Below are positions 8,643-16,683 of a DNA stretch of 64,000 nt, in pieces. Below the pieces are notes generated by a model. It worked only from the letters and a program-made list of their open reading frames with translations, ran no database searches and was not told where the DNA came from. Positions within the stretch are counted from its first letter, which is position 1; each line of letters opens with the position of its first letter. The position numbers and the translations under genes were made by a program. The stretch is from Enterobacter cloacae (lineage in GTDB: Bacteria; Pseudomonadota; Gammaproteobacteria; Enterobacterales; Enterobacteriaceae), in assembly GCA_014169315.1 (NCBI GenBank), contig AP022133.1, positions 434,001-498,000 of the forward strand, given 5' to 3'.

Positions 8643-9284
8643 ATGGAACAGAATAAAGGTTTTTGGTATGCCGACTGGTCGTTCCCGATCTTCGTTGGCC
8701 TGCTCTCCTCCGGCGTCTTCGCCGGGACGCACATGTACTACCTCTACGGCATTGGCGCGTTTAACGAAGTGGCTTTTGTGGCGATGCTGAAAGCAGGGAT
8801 TGATACCGGTGTTTACGGCGCGGTAGCGGCCTTTGGTGCCAGCTTCCTGTTCGCCCGTATCATCGAAGGCTCGCTGGTGGGGATTTTAGATATCGGCGGG
8901 GCTATCCAGACTGGCGTTGGCCTCGGCGTTCCTGCATTGCTGCTGGGAGCGGGCATCATGTTCCCGGTGACCAACTTTATTGCCGCCCTGATCACCGGCC
9001 TGGTGATTGGTCTGGCGATTGGTTACGTCATCATTCTGGCGCGTAAGTTCACCATCAATCAGAGTAACTCGACCTACGGTGCTGACGTGATGATGGGGGC
9101 AGGTAACGCTTCCGGGCGCTTCCTCGGGCCGTTGATTATCCTGAGCGCCATGACTGCATCCATTCCGATTGGTATCGGGTCGCTTGCAGGCGCACTGCTG
9201 TTCTATCTCTGGCAGAAGCCGATCACCGGTGGTGCGATCCTCGGTGCGATGATTTTAGGCTGGCTGTTCCCGGTCGCCCTTTAA
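8643..9284 (+). CDS. DUF4310 membrane protein (EF_0833 type), probable transporter subunit
   Basis: A 213-residue integral membrane protein with roughly six Gly-rich helices and a conserved central loop (YGADVMMGAGNASGRFLGP). The start at 8643 follows CAGGAG. It is presumed to pair with the DUF4311 protein. Nothing in the operon encodes an ATPase, a binding protein or a sugar kinase, so energy coupling must come from an ion gradient or from PTS-like phosphorylation. Confidence 0.85.
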   Translation: MEQNKGFWYADWSFPIFVGLLSSGVFAGTHMYYLYGIGAFNEVAFVAMLKAGIDTGVYGAVAAFGASFLFARIIEGSLVGILDIGGAIQTGVGLGVPALLLGAGIMFPVTNFIAALITGLVIGLAIGYVIILARKFTINQSNSTYGADVMMGAGNASGRFLGPLIILSAMTASIPIGIGSLAGALLFYLWQKPITGGAILGAMILGWLFPVAL

Positions 9285-9325
9285 CACCCGCGGGCGCAGC
9301 GCGCCCGCCTTATCAGGAGAGCACT

Positions 9326-10459
9326 ATGTTTGATTTACTCCTGCGCCGTGCGCGTCTTACTGACGATACCCTGACTGATATCGCCATTCAGGACGGAAAA
9401 ATCGCGGCGCTGGGCGACATTGACGCACCCGCCCATCAAACGGTGGCGCTCAACGGTGACGTATACGTTAGCGCGGGCTGGATTGATTCCCACGTACACT
9501 GCTACCCGAATTCCCCCATTTACCACGACGAACCAGACAGCGTGGGCATTGCCACTGGCGTCACCACCGTGGTGGATGCGGGCAGTACCGGGGCGGATGA
9601 CGTGGACGATTTTTACGCCATCACCCGCAAAGCGACAACCGAGGTTTACGCTCTGCTGAACATCTCCCGCGTTGGACTGATTGCGCAGAACGAGCTGGCT
9701 AATCTGGCTAACATCGACGCCGATGCGGTGAAACAGGCGGTTAAACGTTACCCTGATTTTATCGTTGGCCTGAAAGCGCGCATGAGCAGCAGCGTGGTCG
9801 GTGAGAATGGCATTACGCCACTGGAACGTGCGAAAGCTATCCAGAAAGAGAACGGCGACCTGCCGCTGATGGTACACATTGGTAATAACCCGCCAAACCT
9901 CGACGAAATCGCTGAACTGCTCAGCTCTGGCGACATCATCACCCACTGCTACAACGGCAAGCCAAACCGCATTCTCACCCCATCCGGCGAACTGCGTGCA
10001 TCCATCACTTCCGCCTTGAAACGCGGCGTGCGTCTGGACGTCGGCCACGGTACGGCGAGCTTCAGCTTTGAGGTGGCAAAACGCGCCATCGCGATGGGCA
10101 TTCTGCCGCACACCATCAGCTCGGATATCTACTGCCGCAACCGTCTTCACGGCCCGGTAGGCTCACTTGCGAGCGTGATGTCGAAATTCCTCGCCATCGG
10201 TATGTCACTGCCGCAGGTGGTTGAGTGCGTGACGGCAAATGCGGCTGATGGCCTGCGCCTGACGCGCAAGGGCCGCATCCAGCCTGGGCTCGACGCCGAC
10301 CTGACGCTGTTCACCATTAAACGTCAGCCGACGGTGCTGACGGATGCCGAAAACGACAGCCTGCAGGCTGAACACATTCTGGTGCCGCTTGCTGCGATCC
10401 GCGCGGGCAAGGGCTACATGACCGAACAAGGGAGCACGGAACATGCCTTCGATTTATGA
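9326..10459 (+). CDS. Amidohydrolase/deacetylase (EF_0837/AHA_3915 type)
   Basis: A 377-residue metal-dependent TIM-barrel hydrolase of the amidohydrolase superfamily. The metal ligands are visible in order: the His-x-His in SHVHCYP (about residue 56), the bridging Lys in VGLKARMSS (about 150), His residues in LMVHIGNNPP and ITHCYNGK, and Asp in ISSDIYCRN. It should cut an amide, probably removing an acyl group from an amino-sugar acid before deamination. Its last 17 bases overlap the next gene, so the two are coupled. The true substrate is unknown. Confidence 0.88.
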   Translation: MFDLLLRRARLTDDTLTDIAIQDGKIAALGDIDAPAHQTVALNGDVYVSAGWIDSHVHCYPNSPIYHDEPDSVGIATGVTTVVDAGSTGADDVDDFYAITRKATTEVYALLNISRVGLIAQNELANLANIDADAVKQAVKRYPDFIVGLKARMSSSVVGENGITPLERAKAIQKENGDLPLMVHIGNNPPNLDEIAELLSSGDIITHCYNGKPNRILTPSGELRASITSALKRGVRLDVGHGTASFSFEVAKRAIAMGILPHTISSDIYCRNRLHGPVGSLASVMSKFLAIGMSLPQVVECVTANAADGLRLTRKGRIQPGLDADLTLFTIKRQPTVLTDAENDSLQAEHILVPLAAIRAGKGYMTEQGSTEHAFDL

Positions 10460-11561
10460 GAAGTACCACTTAAAGCAAGTCATTAACACCTCTGGCCGTA
10501 TGACGGCGCTGGGGGTTTCCACGCCGCGCCCGGAAGTGGTGCAGGCGGCGATGGACGGTATGAATCAGTATTTTGAAATGAAGGATCTGGTCAATAAAAC
10601 CGGGGAATACATTGCGAAGTTGCTGGATGTGGAAGGGGCGACAGTGGTCTCTTGTGCCTCGGCGGGTATTGCGCAGTCCGTGGCCGCAGTGCTGGTGAAA
10701 GACAGCGACTGGCTGCTGGAAAACCTGCACGTCACCCCGCCTGAGAACAACGAAATCGTGCTGCCGAAAGGTCACAACGTCAACTTTGGCGCACCGGTGG
10801 GCACAATGGTGGCGCTGGGGGGGGGCAAGCTGGTGGAGGCGGGTTATGCCAACGAATGTTCTGCCGAGCAGCTGGCGGCGGCGATCTCCCCACGTACGGC
10901 GGCGATCCTCTATATCAAGTCTCACCACTGCGTGCAGAAAAGCATGCTCAGCGTGGAGCAGGCAGCCGTGGTGGCGCGTAAACATGGTCTGCCGCTGATC
11001 GTTGATGCGGCGGCAGAAGAAGATCTGCATGTTTACTACCGCTCCGGTGCAGATCTCGTTATCTACAGCGGTGCGAAAGCCATTGAAGGGCCAACCAGCG
11101 GGCTGGTGATCGGTAAAGCCCAGTACGTTGAATGGGTGAAGCGCCAGACGGCAGGCATTGGCCGCGCCATGAAGGTGGGTAAAGAGGGCATTCTTGGCCT
11201 GACCTGCGCCATTGAGCATTATCTGACGGCGACCAAAGAGAGTGGCGCAGAGATGGTGGCGAAGATGACGCCGTTTGTCGACGCGCTCAACACCCTGAAT
11301 GGCGTAACGGCACGCGTGGTCTGGGACAGCGCTGGTCGTGACATTGCGCGCACCGAGATTGCGTTTGATGAAGCGACCACCGGCATGGGGACAGGTGACC
11401 TGGTGAATGCGCTGAAGCAGGGCGAATACGCCATTTATTTCCGTGGCTACAAGGCCAATGAAGGGATTATCGAAGCGGATGTGCGCAGCGTGAATGCTGA
11501 ACAGCTGAACATTGTGTTCCGCCGCATTCGCGAAGTATTAGGACAGGAGAAAAACGCATGA
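10443..11561 (+). CDS. DgaE-family PLP-dependent ammonia-lyase
   Basis: A SelA-like fold-type I PLP enzyme of 372 residues. The Schiff-base lysine is in IYSGAKAIEGPTSG (about residue 213). In Salmonella the family member DgaE converts D-glucosaminate-6-phosphate to 2-keto-3-deoxy-6-phosphogluconate plus ammonia. The aldolase gene that follows overlaps by four bases (ATGA), which strengthens the assignment to that two-step route. The requirement for a 6-phosphorylated substrate matters because no kinase is encoded in the operon. Confidence 0.88.
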   Translation: MPSIYEKYHLKQVINTSGRMTALGVSTPRPEVVQAAMDGMNQYFEMKDLVNKTGEYIAKLLDVEGATVVSCASAGIAQSVAAVLVKDSDWLLENLHVTPPENNEIVLPKGHNVNFGAPVGTMVALGGGKLVEAGYANECSAEQLAAAISPRTAAILYIKSHHCVQKSMLSVEQAAVVARKHGLPLIVDAAAEEDLHVYYRSGADLVIYSGAKAIEGPTSGLVIGKAQYVEWVKRQTAGIGRAMKVGKEGILGLTCAIEHYLTATKESGAEMVAKMTPFVDALNTLNGVTARVVWDSAGRDIARTEIAFDEATTGMGTGDLVNALKQGEYAIYFRGYKANEGIIEADVRSVNAEQLNIVFRRIREVLGQEKNA

Positions 11562-12298
11562 AGCTGACCCCTAATTTTTACCGTGACCGCGTCTGTCTGA
11601 ACGTACTGGCAGGCTCCAGAGCCAACGCCAGCGCCATTTACGAGGCGGCGGAAGGCCATGTGCTGGTGGGTGTGCTCTCCAAAAATTACCCGGACGTGGC
11701 AAGCGCTGTGGCCGATATGCGCGAATACGCGGCGCTGATTGATAATGCGCTGTCCGTGGGCCTGGGCGCAGGTGATCCGAACCAGTCTGCGATGGTGAGT
11801 GAAATCTCCCGTCAGGTACAACCGCAGCACGTGAACCAGGTCTTCACCGGTGTGGCAACCAGCCGTGCGTTGCTGGGGCAGAACGACTCCGTGGTGAACG
11901 GCCTGGTCTCCCCGACCGGTACCGTTGGCATGGTGAAAATCTCCACTGGCCCGCTGAGCAGTACGGCACCGGACGGCATCGTTCCTGTGGAAACTGCGAT
12001 TGCCCTGCTGAAAGATTTTGGTGGCAGCTCCATCAAATACTTCCCGATGGGCGGCCTGAAATGTCGTGACGAGTACAACGCGGTGGCGGAAGCCTGCGCC
12101 CGTCACGATTTCTGGCTGGAGCCGACCGGTGGTATCGATCTGGAAAACTTTGAGGAGATCCTGCAGATCGCGCTGGACGCGGGTGTGAGCAAAATCATCC
12201 CGCATATCTACAGTTCGATTATCGACAAAGCCAGCGGCGATACGCGTCCGGAAGATGTGCGTACGCTGCTGGACATGACGAAGAAGCTGGTGAAGTAA
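11558..12298 (+). CDS. DgaF-family 2-keto-3-deoxy-6-phosphogluconate aldolase
   Basis: A 246-residue class I aldolase of the EF_0839/DgaF type, predicted to split KDGP into pyruvate and glyceraldehyde-3-phosphate. The phosphate-binding and active-site stretches SSIKYFPMGGLKC and EPTGGIDLENF are visible; the Lys in the first is the likely Schiff base. Translational coupling to the DgaE-type gene (ATGA overlap) implies fixed stoichiometry. A palindromic repeat follows the stop and separates it from the lactonase-like gene. Confidence 0.9.
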   Translation: MKLTPNFYRDRVCLNVLAGSRANASAIYEAAEGHVLVGVLSKNYPDVASAVADMREYAALIDNALSVGLGAGDPNQSAMVSEISRQVQPQHVNQVFTGVATSRALLGQNDSVVNGLVSPTGTVGMVKISTGPLSSTAPDGIVPVETAIALLKDFGGSSIKYFPMGGLKCRDEYNAVAEACARHDFWLEPTGGIDLENFEEILQIALDAGVSKIIPHIYSSIIDKASGDTRPEDVRTLLDMTKKLVK

Positions 12299-12306
12299 AA
12301 CCTGAA

Positions 12307-12383
12307 CCCTCACCCTAACCCTCTCCCAAAGGGAGAGGGAACATTTCCCCCCTCTCCCTTTGGGAGAGGGCTGGGGTGAGGGG
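12307..12383 (+). repeat. CCCTCACCC-type palindromic repeat, copy 2
   Basis: Begins CCCTCACCCTAACCC and ends GGCTGGGGTGAGGGG, with internal CTCTCCC/GGGAGAG stems. It lies inside the operon between the aldolase and the lactonase-like gene, where it may stabilise upstream mRNA or lower expression of the downstream genes. Confidence 0.85.
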
Positions 12384-12413
12384 AACAAACCGCACACACC
12401 TGAAGGAGCCACC

Positions 12414-13550
12414 ATGCACACCCGTAATCTGCTTGTCGCTTCACTCTCTTTACTGGCTACTGCTGCCGTCGCCCAGACGCAGTACGCCTGGGTCGGTACC
12501 TACAACCCCAATGGTGAAGGGCTGTACCGCTTTACCGTCGACCCGCAAACTGGCGCGCTCGGCAGCAAAACGCTGGTGAGCAAGCTGCCGAACGCCGCGC
12601 AGCTCACTGTCTCGCACGACGGTAAAACGTTGTATGTGGCCAGCGAAGTGGAGCAGGGGGTGGTGCAGGCGCTGCGCGTGGGGGATAACGGGGAGTTGAG
12701 TAAGCTCAATCAGGTGGCGTCCGGTGGTGCGGGGCCGGTTTATCTCTCCCTGACGCCGAACGGGCAACATCTGCTGGTGGCGAATTATGTCAGCGGTTCG
12801 ATTGCGGTTCTGCCGATCAAAACCGACGGCAGCCTGGGTGATGCCACGGATAAACATCAGGATCAGGGCGAGCCGGGTGCGGCGAAACCGGAGGCGGCGG
12901 TGGAAGGGAGTTTTGCCATCAGCGATCATAACGGCCCGCACGCACATATGATCGCCGCCGATCCGCGCGGGAAATACATTTTTTCCACCGATCTGGGGCT
13001 GGATCGTATTTACCAGTACCGCTTTGACGATCGAAGCGGGAAGCTGACCCCCAACGATCCGCCGTTTATCCGTGCCTCTTCAAAAGGAGCCGGGCCTCGT
13101 CACTTCGTCTTTACACCGAAAGGTGATGCCCTGTGGCTGATTAACGAAGAGGCCTCCACGCTGACGCACTATACGCTGGATGCCAGCGGCAGGCTGAAAG
13201 AAGGCAAAACCTTCTCCGCGCTGCCGGAAGGTTATAAAGGCACCAGTTTTGCCGCCGGGCTGGCATTAAGTGCCGACGGCAGGCAGCTGTATGTGGCTAA
13301 CCGTTTGCATAACAGCATCGGGCACTTTACCGTAAAAGAGGATGGCACGTTGCGGCATCAGGACGATGTCTGGACGCGGGGCGATTATCCGCGAACCCTG
13401 ACGCTCGATAAGCAGGGGCGCTGGCTGTATGTCATGAACCAGCGCAGCGACAACATTACCCGTTTCCGCGTGGCACAGGATGGAAAACTGAGCTTCGAGC
13501 CGGGTTATACCCCGGTCGGCAGCCCATCCCAGATGGTTATTTCACCCTAA
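12414..13550 (+). CDS. Exported lactonase-family (6-phosphogluconolactonase-like) beta-propeller
   Basis: A 378-residue YbhE/Pgl-type seven-bladed propeller, with repeating strands such as DGKTLYVASE, NGQHLLVANY and DGRQLYVANR. Unlike cytosolic Pgl it begins with a signal peptide (MHTRNLLVASLSLLATAAVA, then QTQYAWVG), so it should act in the periplasm. The ATG at 12414 follows TGAAGGAG; the longer in-frame start would lie in the repeat. In this operon it could open a sugar lactone to the acid that the permease imports. That role is inferred; other periplasmic propeller functions are possible. Confidence 0.85.
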   Translation: MHTRNLLVASLSLLATAAVAQTQYAWVGTYNPNGEGLYRFTVDPQTGALGSKTLVSKLPNAAQLTVSHDGKTLYVASEVEQGVVQALRVGDNGELSKLNQVASGGAGPVYLSLTPNGQHLLVANYVSGSIAVLPIKTDGSLGDATDKHQDQGEPGAAKPEAAVEGSFAISDHNGPHAHMIAADPRGKYIFSTDLGLDRIYQYRFDDRSGKLTPNDPPFIRASSKGAGPRHFVFTPKGDALWLINEEASTLTHYTLDASGRLKEGKTFSALPEGYKGTSFAAGLALSADGRQLYVANRLHNSIGHFTVKEDGTLRHQDDVWTRGDYPRTLTLDKQGRWLYVMNQRSDNITRFRVAQDGKLSFEPGYTPVGSPSQMVISP

Positions 13551-13569
13551 GCAGTAAGAGGACAACGAC

Positions 13570-15480
13570 GTGCGATTCCCGAACCAACGTTTAGCGCAAC
13601 TTTTCGATCTGTTGCAAAACGAGACGCTGCCGCAGGACGAGCTGGCGCAGCGTCTGTCGGTCTCCACGCGAACCGTCCGCGCTGATATCACCGCCCTGAA
13701 CGCGCTGCTGGCGAGCCACGGCGCACAGTTTATTTTGAGCCGTGGCAATGGCTACCAGCTCAAAATTGACGATGCAGAGCGCTACCAGCAGCTCCAGGAG
13801 TCTCACCCGCGCGCGTTGCGCATTCCCCGGACGGGGCCGGAGCGTGTGTACTATCTGGTGGTGCGTTTTCTCACCTCGGCGTTTTCCCTCAAGCTGGAAG
13901 ATCTGGCTGACGAGTGGTTTGTCAGCCGCGCCACGCTGCAAAGCGACATGGCGGAAGTGCGCGAGTGGTTCCATCGCTACCACCTGACGCTGGAAACCCG
14001 CCCACGCCACGGCATGAAGCTGTTTGGTAGCGAGATGGCAACCCGCGCCTGTCTGACCGATCTCCTCTGGGAGCTGGCGCAGCAGGACAGCCTGAACCCA
14101 CTGGTGACGGAAGTTGCACTCAACGCAGGTGTACCTGAGCAGATGGTGAGCGTGCTGCATGACGCGCTCACCCGCCACCATATCCGCCTGACCGACGAAG
14201 GTGAACTGTTCCTGCGCTTGTACTGTGCGGTGTCGGTGCGTCGCATCAGTGAAGGCTACCCGCTGCCGGAATTCCATGCGGAAGGTGTGGAAGAGAATGT
14301 ACGTGAAGCGGCGAAGGATATCGCGGTGACCATCCAGCAGCTGGCAGGTAAGGCGCTTTCGCCTTCAGAAGAGAACTGGCTGTGCGTACACATTGCGTCG
14401 CGACAGATCCAGGACATCGCCCCCAGCGCCATCAATGCCGATGACGACGAAGCGCTGGTTAATTACATCCTGCGCTACATCAACACCCACTATAACTACA
14501 ATCTGCTCAGCGACGAGCAGCTGCATGCGGATTTGCTGACACATATTAAAACCATGATCACCCGCGTGCGGTATCAAATCATGATCCCCAATCCGCTGCT
14601 GGATAACATCAAACAGCACTACCCGATGGCGTGGGATATGACGCTGGCGGCGGTGTCGAGCTGGGGCAAATACACGCCGTATGTGATCAGTGAAAACGAA
14701 ATTGGCTTCCTGGTGCTGCATATCGGGGTTGGTCTTGAGCGTCACTACAATATTGGTTACCAGCGTCAGCCGCGCGTGCTGCTGGTGTGCGATGCCGGTA
14801 ACGCGATGGTGCGAATGATTGAGGCGGTGCTGCAGCGTAAATATCCGCAAATTGAGGTGACGCGTACCCTTACGCTGCGCGAGTACGAACAGGCCGGGTC
14901 GATCAGCGAAGACTTTGTTATCGCCACCGCCCGCGTGAGCGAAAAGTCCAAGCCGGTGGTGATGATCGCCCCGTTCCCGACGGACTACCAGCTGGAGCAG
15001 ATCGGCAAGCTGGTGCTGGTGGACAGAACCCGTCCGTGGATGCTGGACAAATACTTCGACGCGGCCCATTTCCGCATTATTGATAAACCCATTGACCAGC
15101 AAACGCTGTTCCGTGAGCTGTGTGAGCAGCTTGAAGACGAAGGTTTTGTCGGCGCGGAATTCCTGGGCTCCGTCGTCGAGCGCGAAGCCATCGTCAGCAC
15201 CATGCTCGGTGATGGTATCGCGCTGCCGCACTCCCTCGGGTTACTGGCGCAGAAAACAGTGGTTTACACCGTGCTGGCTCCGCAGGGTATTCCGTGGGGC
15301 GATGAAACTGCGCACGTCATCTTCCTGCTTGCCATCAGTAAAAGCGAATACGAAGAGGCGATGGCGATTTACGACATCTTCGTGACATTCCTGCGCGAAC
15401 GCGCCATGTCACGGCTGTGCGGTTGCGGGGATTTTGCGGAGTTTAAGACCGTGGCGATGGAGAGTTTGAGCCGGTTTTGA
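13570..15480 (+). CDS. PRD-containing transcriptional activator of the BglG/MtlR/LicR type
   Basis: A 636-residue regulator. It has an N-terminal winged helix (residues 1-60, LSVSTRTVRADITALN), a second HTH near 110, two PRDs (about 190-400), a GatB-type IIB domain with Cys in VLLVCDAGNAM (about 405) and a C-terminal IIA domain with the phospho-His in IALPHSLG (about 555). Such proteins are switched by PTS phosphorylation. The start is GTG with AGAGGA at good spacing. It closes the DUF4310-4312 operon and most likely controls it. It has DNA-binding HTH domains instead of an RNA-binding CAT domain, so it should act at a promoter. Confidence 0.9.
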   Translation: MRFPNQRLAQLFDLLQNETLPQDELAQRLSVSTRTVRADITALNALLASHGAQFILSRGNGYQLKIDDAERYQQLQESHPRALRIPRTGPERVYYLVVRFLTSAFSLKLEDLADEWFVSRATLQSDMAEVREWFHRYHLTLETRPRHGMKLFGSEMATRACLTDLLWELAQQDSLNPLVTEVALNAGVPEQMVSVLHDALTRHHIRLTDEGELFLRLYCAVSVRRISEGYPLPEFHAEGVEENVREAAKDIAVTIQQLAGKALSPSEENWLCVHIASRQIQDIAPSAINADDDEALVNYILRYINTHYNYNLLSDEQLHADLLTHIKTMITRVRYQIMIPNPLLDNIKQHYPMAWDMTLAAVSSWGKYTPYVISENEIGFLVLHIGVGLERHYNIGYQRQPRVLLVCDAGNAMVRMIEAVLQRKYPQIEVTRTLTLREYEQAGSISEDFVIATARVSEKSKPVVMIAPFPTDYQLEQIGKLVLVDRTRPWMLDKYFDAAHFRIIDKPIDQQTLFRELCEQLEDEGFVGAEFLGSVVEREAIVSTMLGDGIALPHSLGLLAQKTVVYTVLAPQGIPWGDETAHVIFLLAISKSEYEEAMAIYDIFVTFLRERAMSRLCGCGDFAEFKTVAMESLSRF

Positions 15481-15499
15481 GAGGCGTTATCCAGAATTC

Positions 15500-15536
15500 G
15501 ATGTAATGCGAATGTAATGCTAAACTGCATTACATC
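15500..15536. promoter_or_regulatory. relBE operator with three TGTAATGC boxes
   Basis: GATGTAATGC (15500-15509) and GCATTACATC (15527-15536) are perfect inverted copies, with a further ATGTAATGC at 15512-15520 between them. The array lies 22 bases before relB, as expected for autoregulation by the RelB-RelE complex. Confidence 0.75.
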
Positions 15537-15557
15537 TTTGTCATTACTGGAGGCATA

Positions 15558-15800
15558 ATGGCCACGCTGAACGTCCGTCTGGACGACAAACTTAAAAATG
15601 AGGCTTATGCAGTGCTGGAAAAACTCAATATCACCCCAACCGAAGCTGTAAGATTACTGTTTCAGTACGTCGCAGAGACGGGGCGTATGCCGGTGAAAAC
15701 GGTGACCATTAGCGACGGTGAAGACGCATTGATTCAGACAGTCCGGGAGCGACTGGCTAATCCACAAAAAGGAATTAAGGTTAGTCTGGATGACTTATGA
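15558..15800 (+). CDS. relB: RelB-type antitoxin
   Basis: An 80-residue antitoxin with an N-terminal ribbon-helix-helix DNA-binding part (ATLNVRLDDKLKNEAYAVLE) and a C-terminal toxin-wrapping tail ending KVSLDDL. It should neutralise RelE and repress the promoter through the TGTAATGC boxes. The ATG follows TGGAGG. The toxin start lies 11 bases inside this gene, the usual coupling. It closely follows the RelB length and layout of E. coli, although E. coli carries relBE elsewhere. Confidence 0.92.
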   Translation: MATLNVRLDDKLKNEAYAVLEKLNITPTEAVRLLFQYVAETGRMPVKTVTISDGEDALIQTVRERLANPQKGIKVSLDDL

Positions 15801-16074
15801 GTTGGAATTCGACCCTGGAGCGCTAAAGGAGTGGCATAAACTGGGCGATACCGTGAAAACCCAATTTAAGAAGAAATTGGTCGATGTACTGGTGGATCCC
15901 AGGATCGAATCCGCCCGTTTACATGGGCTGCATGATTGCTACAAAATTAAGCTTAAATCATCCGGCTACCGTTTGGTCTATCAGGTGCGGGATGAGGTTG
16001 TGATGGTGTTTGTTGTTGCCATAGGCAAACGAGAGAAATCAGCCGTTTATCATGATGCAGATAAACGGCTATAG
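15790..16074 (+). CDS. relE: RelE-type mRNA-cleaving toxin
   Basis: A 94-residue RelE-fold ribosome-dependent mRNA interferase. The basic core and the family residues are retained: LKEWHKLG near the N-terminus, CYKIKLKSSGYRLVYQV in the middle and the C-terminal GKREKSAVYHDADKRL with the catalytic Tyr and Arg/Lys. The gene overlaps relB by 11 bases. It is convergent with nrdG, with only 3 bases between the stop codons. It appears intact. Confidence 0.93.
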   Translation: MTYELEFDPGALKEWHKLGDTVKTQFKKKLVDVLVDPRIESARLHGLHDCYKIKLKSSGYRLVYQVRDEVVMVFVVAIGKREKSAVYHDADKRL

Positions 16075-16077
16075 CGT

Positions 16078-16542
16078 TTAACGCAAATGATGCACAACCT
16101 GGTTACTGCTGCCGCGCCAGATAAGCGCCGGGTCTTTTAAATCCTGCACAAACTTGCCGTCGACCAGCACGTTAATCAGATCCACCACTTCCATCTGCTG
16201 CGCATTCAGATCATCCAGCTTGTAGCCTGTCCAGACCCAGATGTCCTTTCCTGCACACTCTCTGCGAATACGTTTTACCAGCTTCAGGATCTCCGGCACG
16301 TTTTGCGGGTGAAGCGGGTCGCCACCGGAGAGTGAAATCCCCTGGCGGCGAATGCGCGTGTCGTTCAGGTCGTTGATGATCCGGTCTTCCATCTCTGCAG
16401 TAAACGGCATGCCTGAATTTAAGCGCCAGGTGCTTTTGTTGTAGCAGCCGGGGCATTCGTGAACACAGCCAGAAACAAACAGGGTGCAACGGGTACCGGG
16501 ACCGTTAACGATGTCGACCGGGTAGTACTGGTGGTAATTCAT
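16078..16542 (-). CDS. nrdG: Anaerobic ribonucleotide reductase activating protein
   Basis: A radical-SAM enzyme that makes the glycyl radical on NrdD under anaerobic conditions. It has 154 residues with the cluster motif CVHECPGC (Cys-x3-Cys-x2-Cys at about residues 26-33) and the SAM-binding GGDPLH. It lies downstream of nrdD on the minus strand with a 141-base gap that holds a palindromic repeat. Confidence 0.97.
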   Translation of the reverse strand: MNYHQYYPVDIVNGPGTRCTLFVSGCVHECPGCYNKSTWRLNSGMPFTAEMEDRIINDLNDTRIRRQGISLSGGDPLHPQNVPEILKLVKRIRRECAGKDIWVWTGYKLDDLNAQQMEVVDLINVLVDGKFVQDLKDPALIWRGSSNQVVHHLR

Positions 16543-16557
16543 AGTGTTAACCTGATG

Positions 16558-16666
16558 CCCTTACCCCGGCCCTCTCCCACAGGGAGAGGGAGAAAACCGG
16601 CGTCCGGCATGACAATGTGCTCGATCGGTTCCCTCTCCCTTGAGGGAGAGGGGTAGGGTGAGGGGG
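16558..16666 (-). repeat. CCCTCACCC-type palindromic repeat, copy 3
   Basis: Two CCCTCTCCC/GGGAGAGGG stems flanked by CCCTTACCCCGG and GGTAGGGTGAGGG. It fills most of the nrdD-nrdG gap, so it should form in the operon mRNA. Confidence 0.8.
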
Positions 16667-16683
16667 AGAACCTGGCAAAGAAC

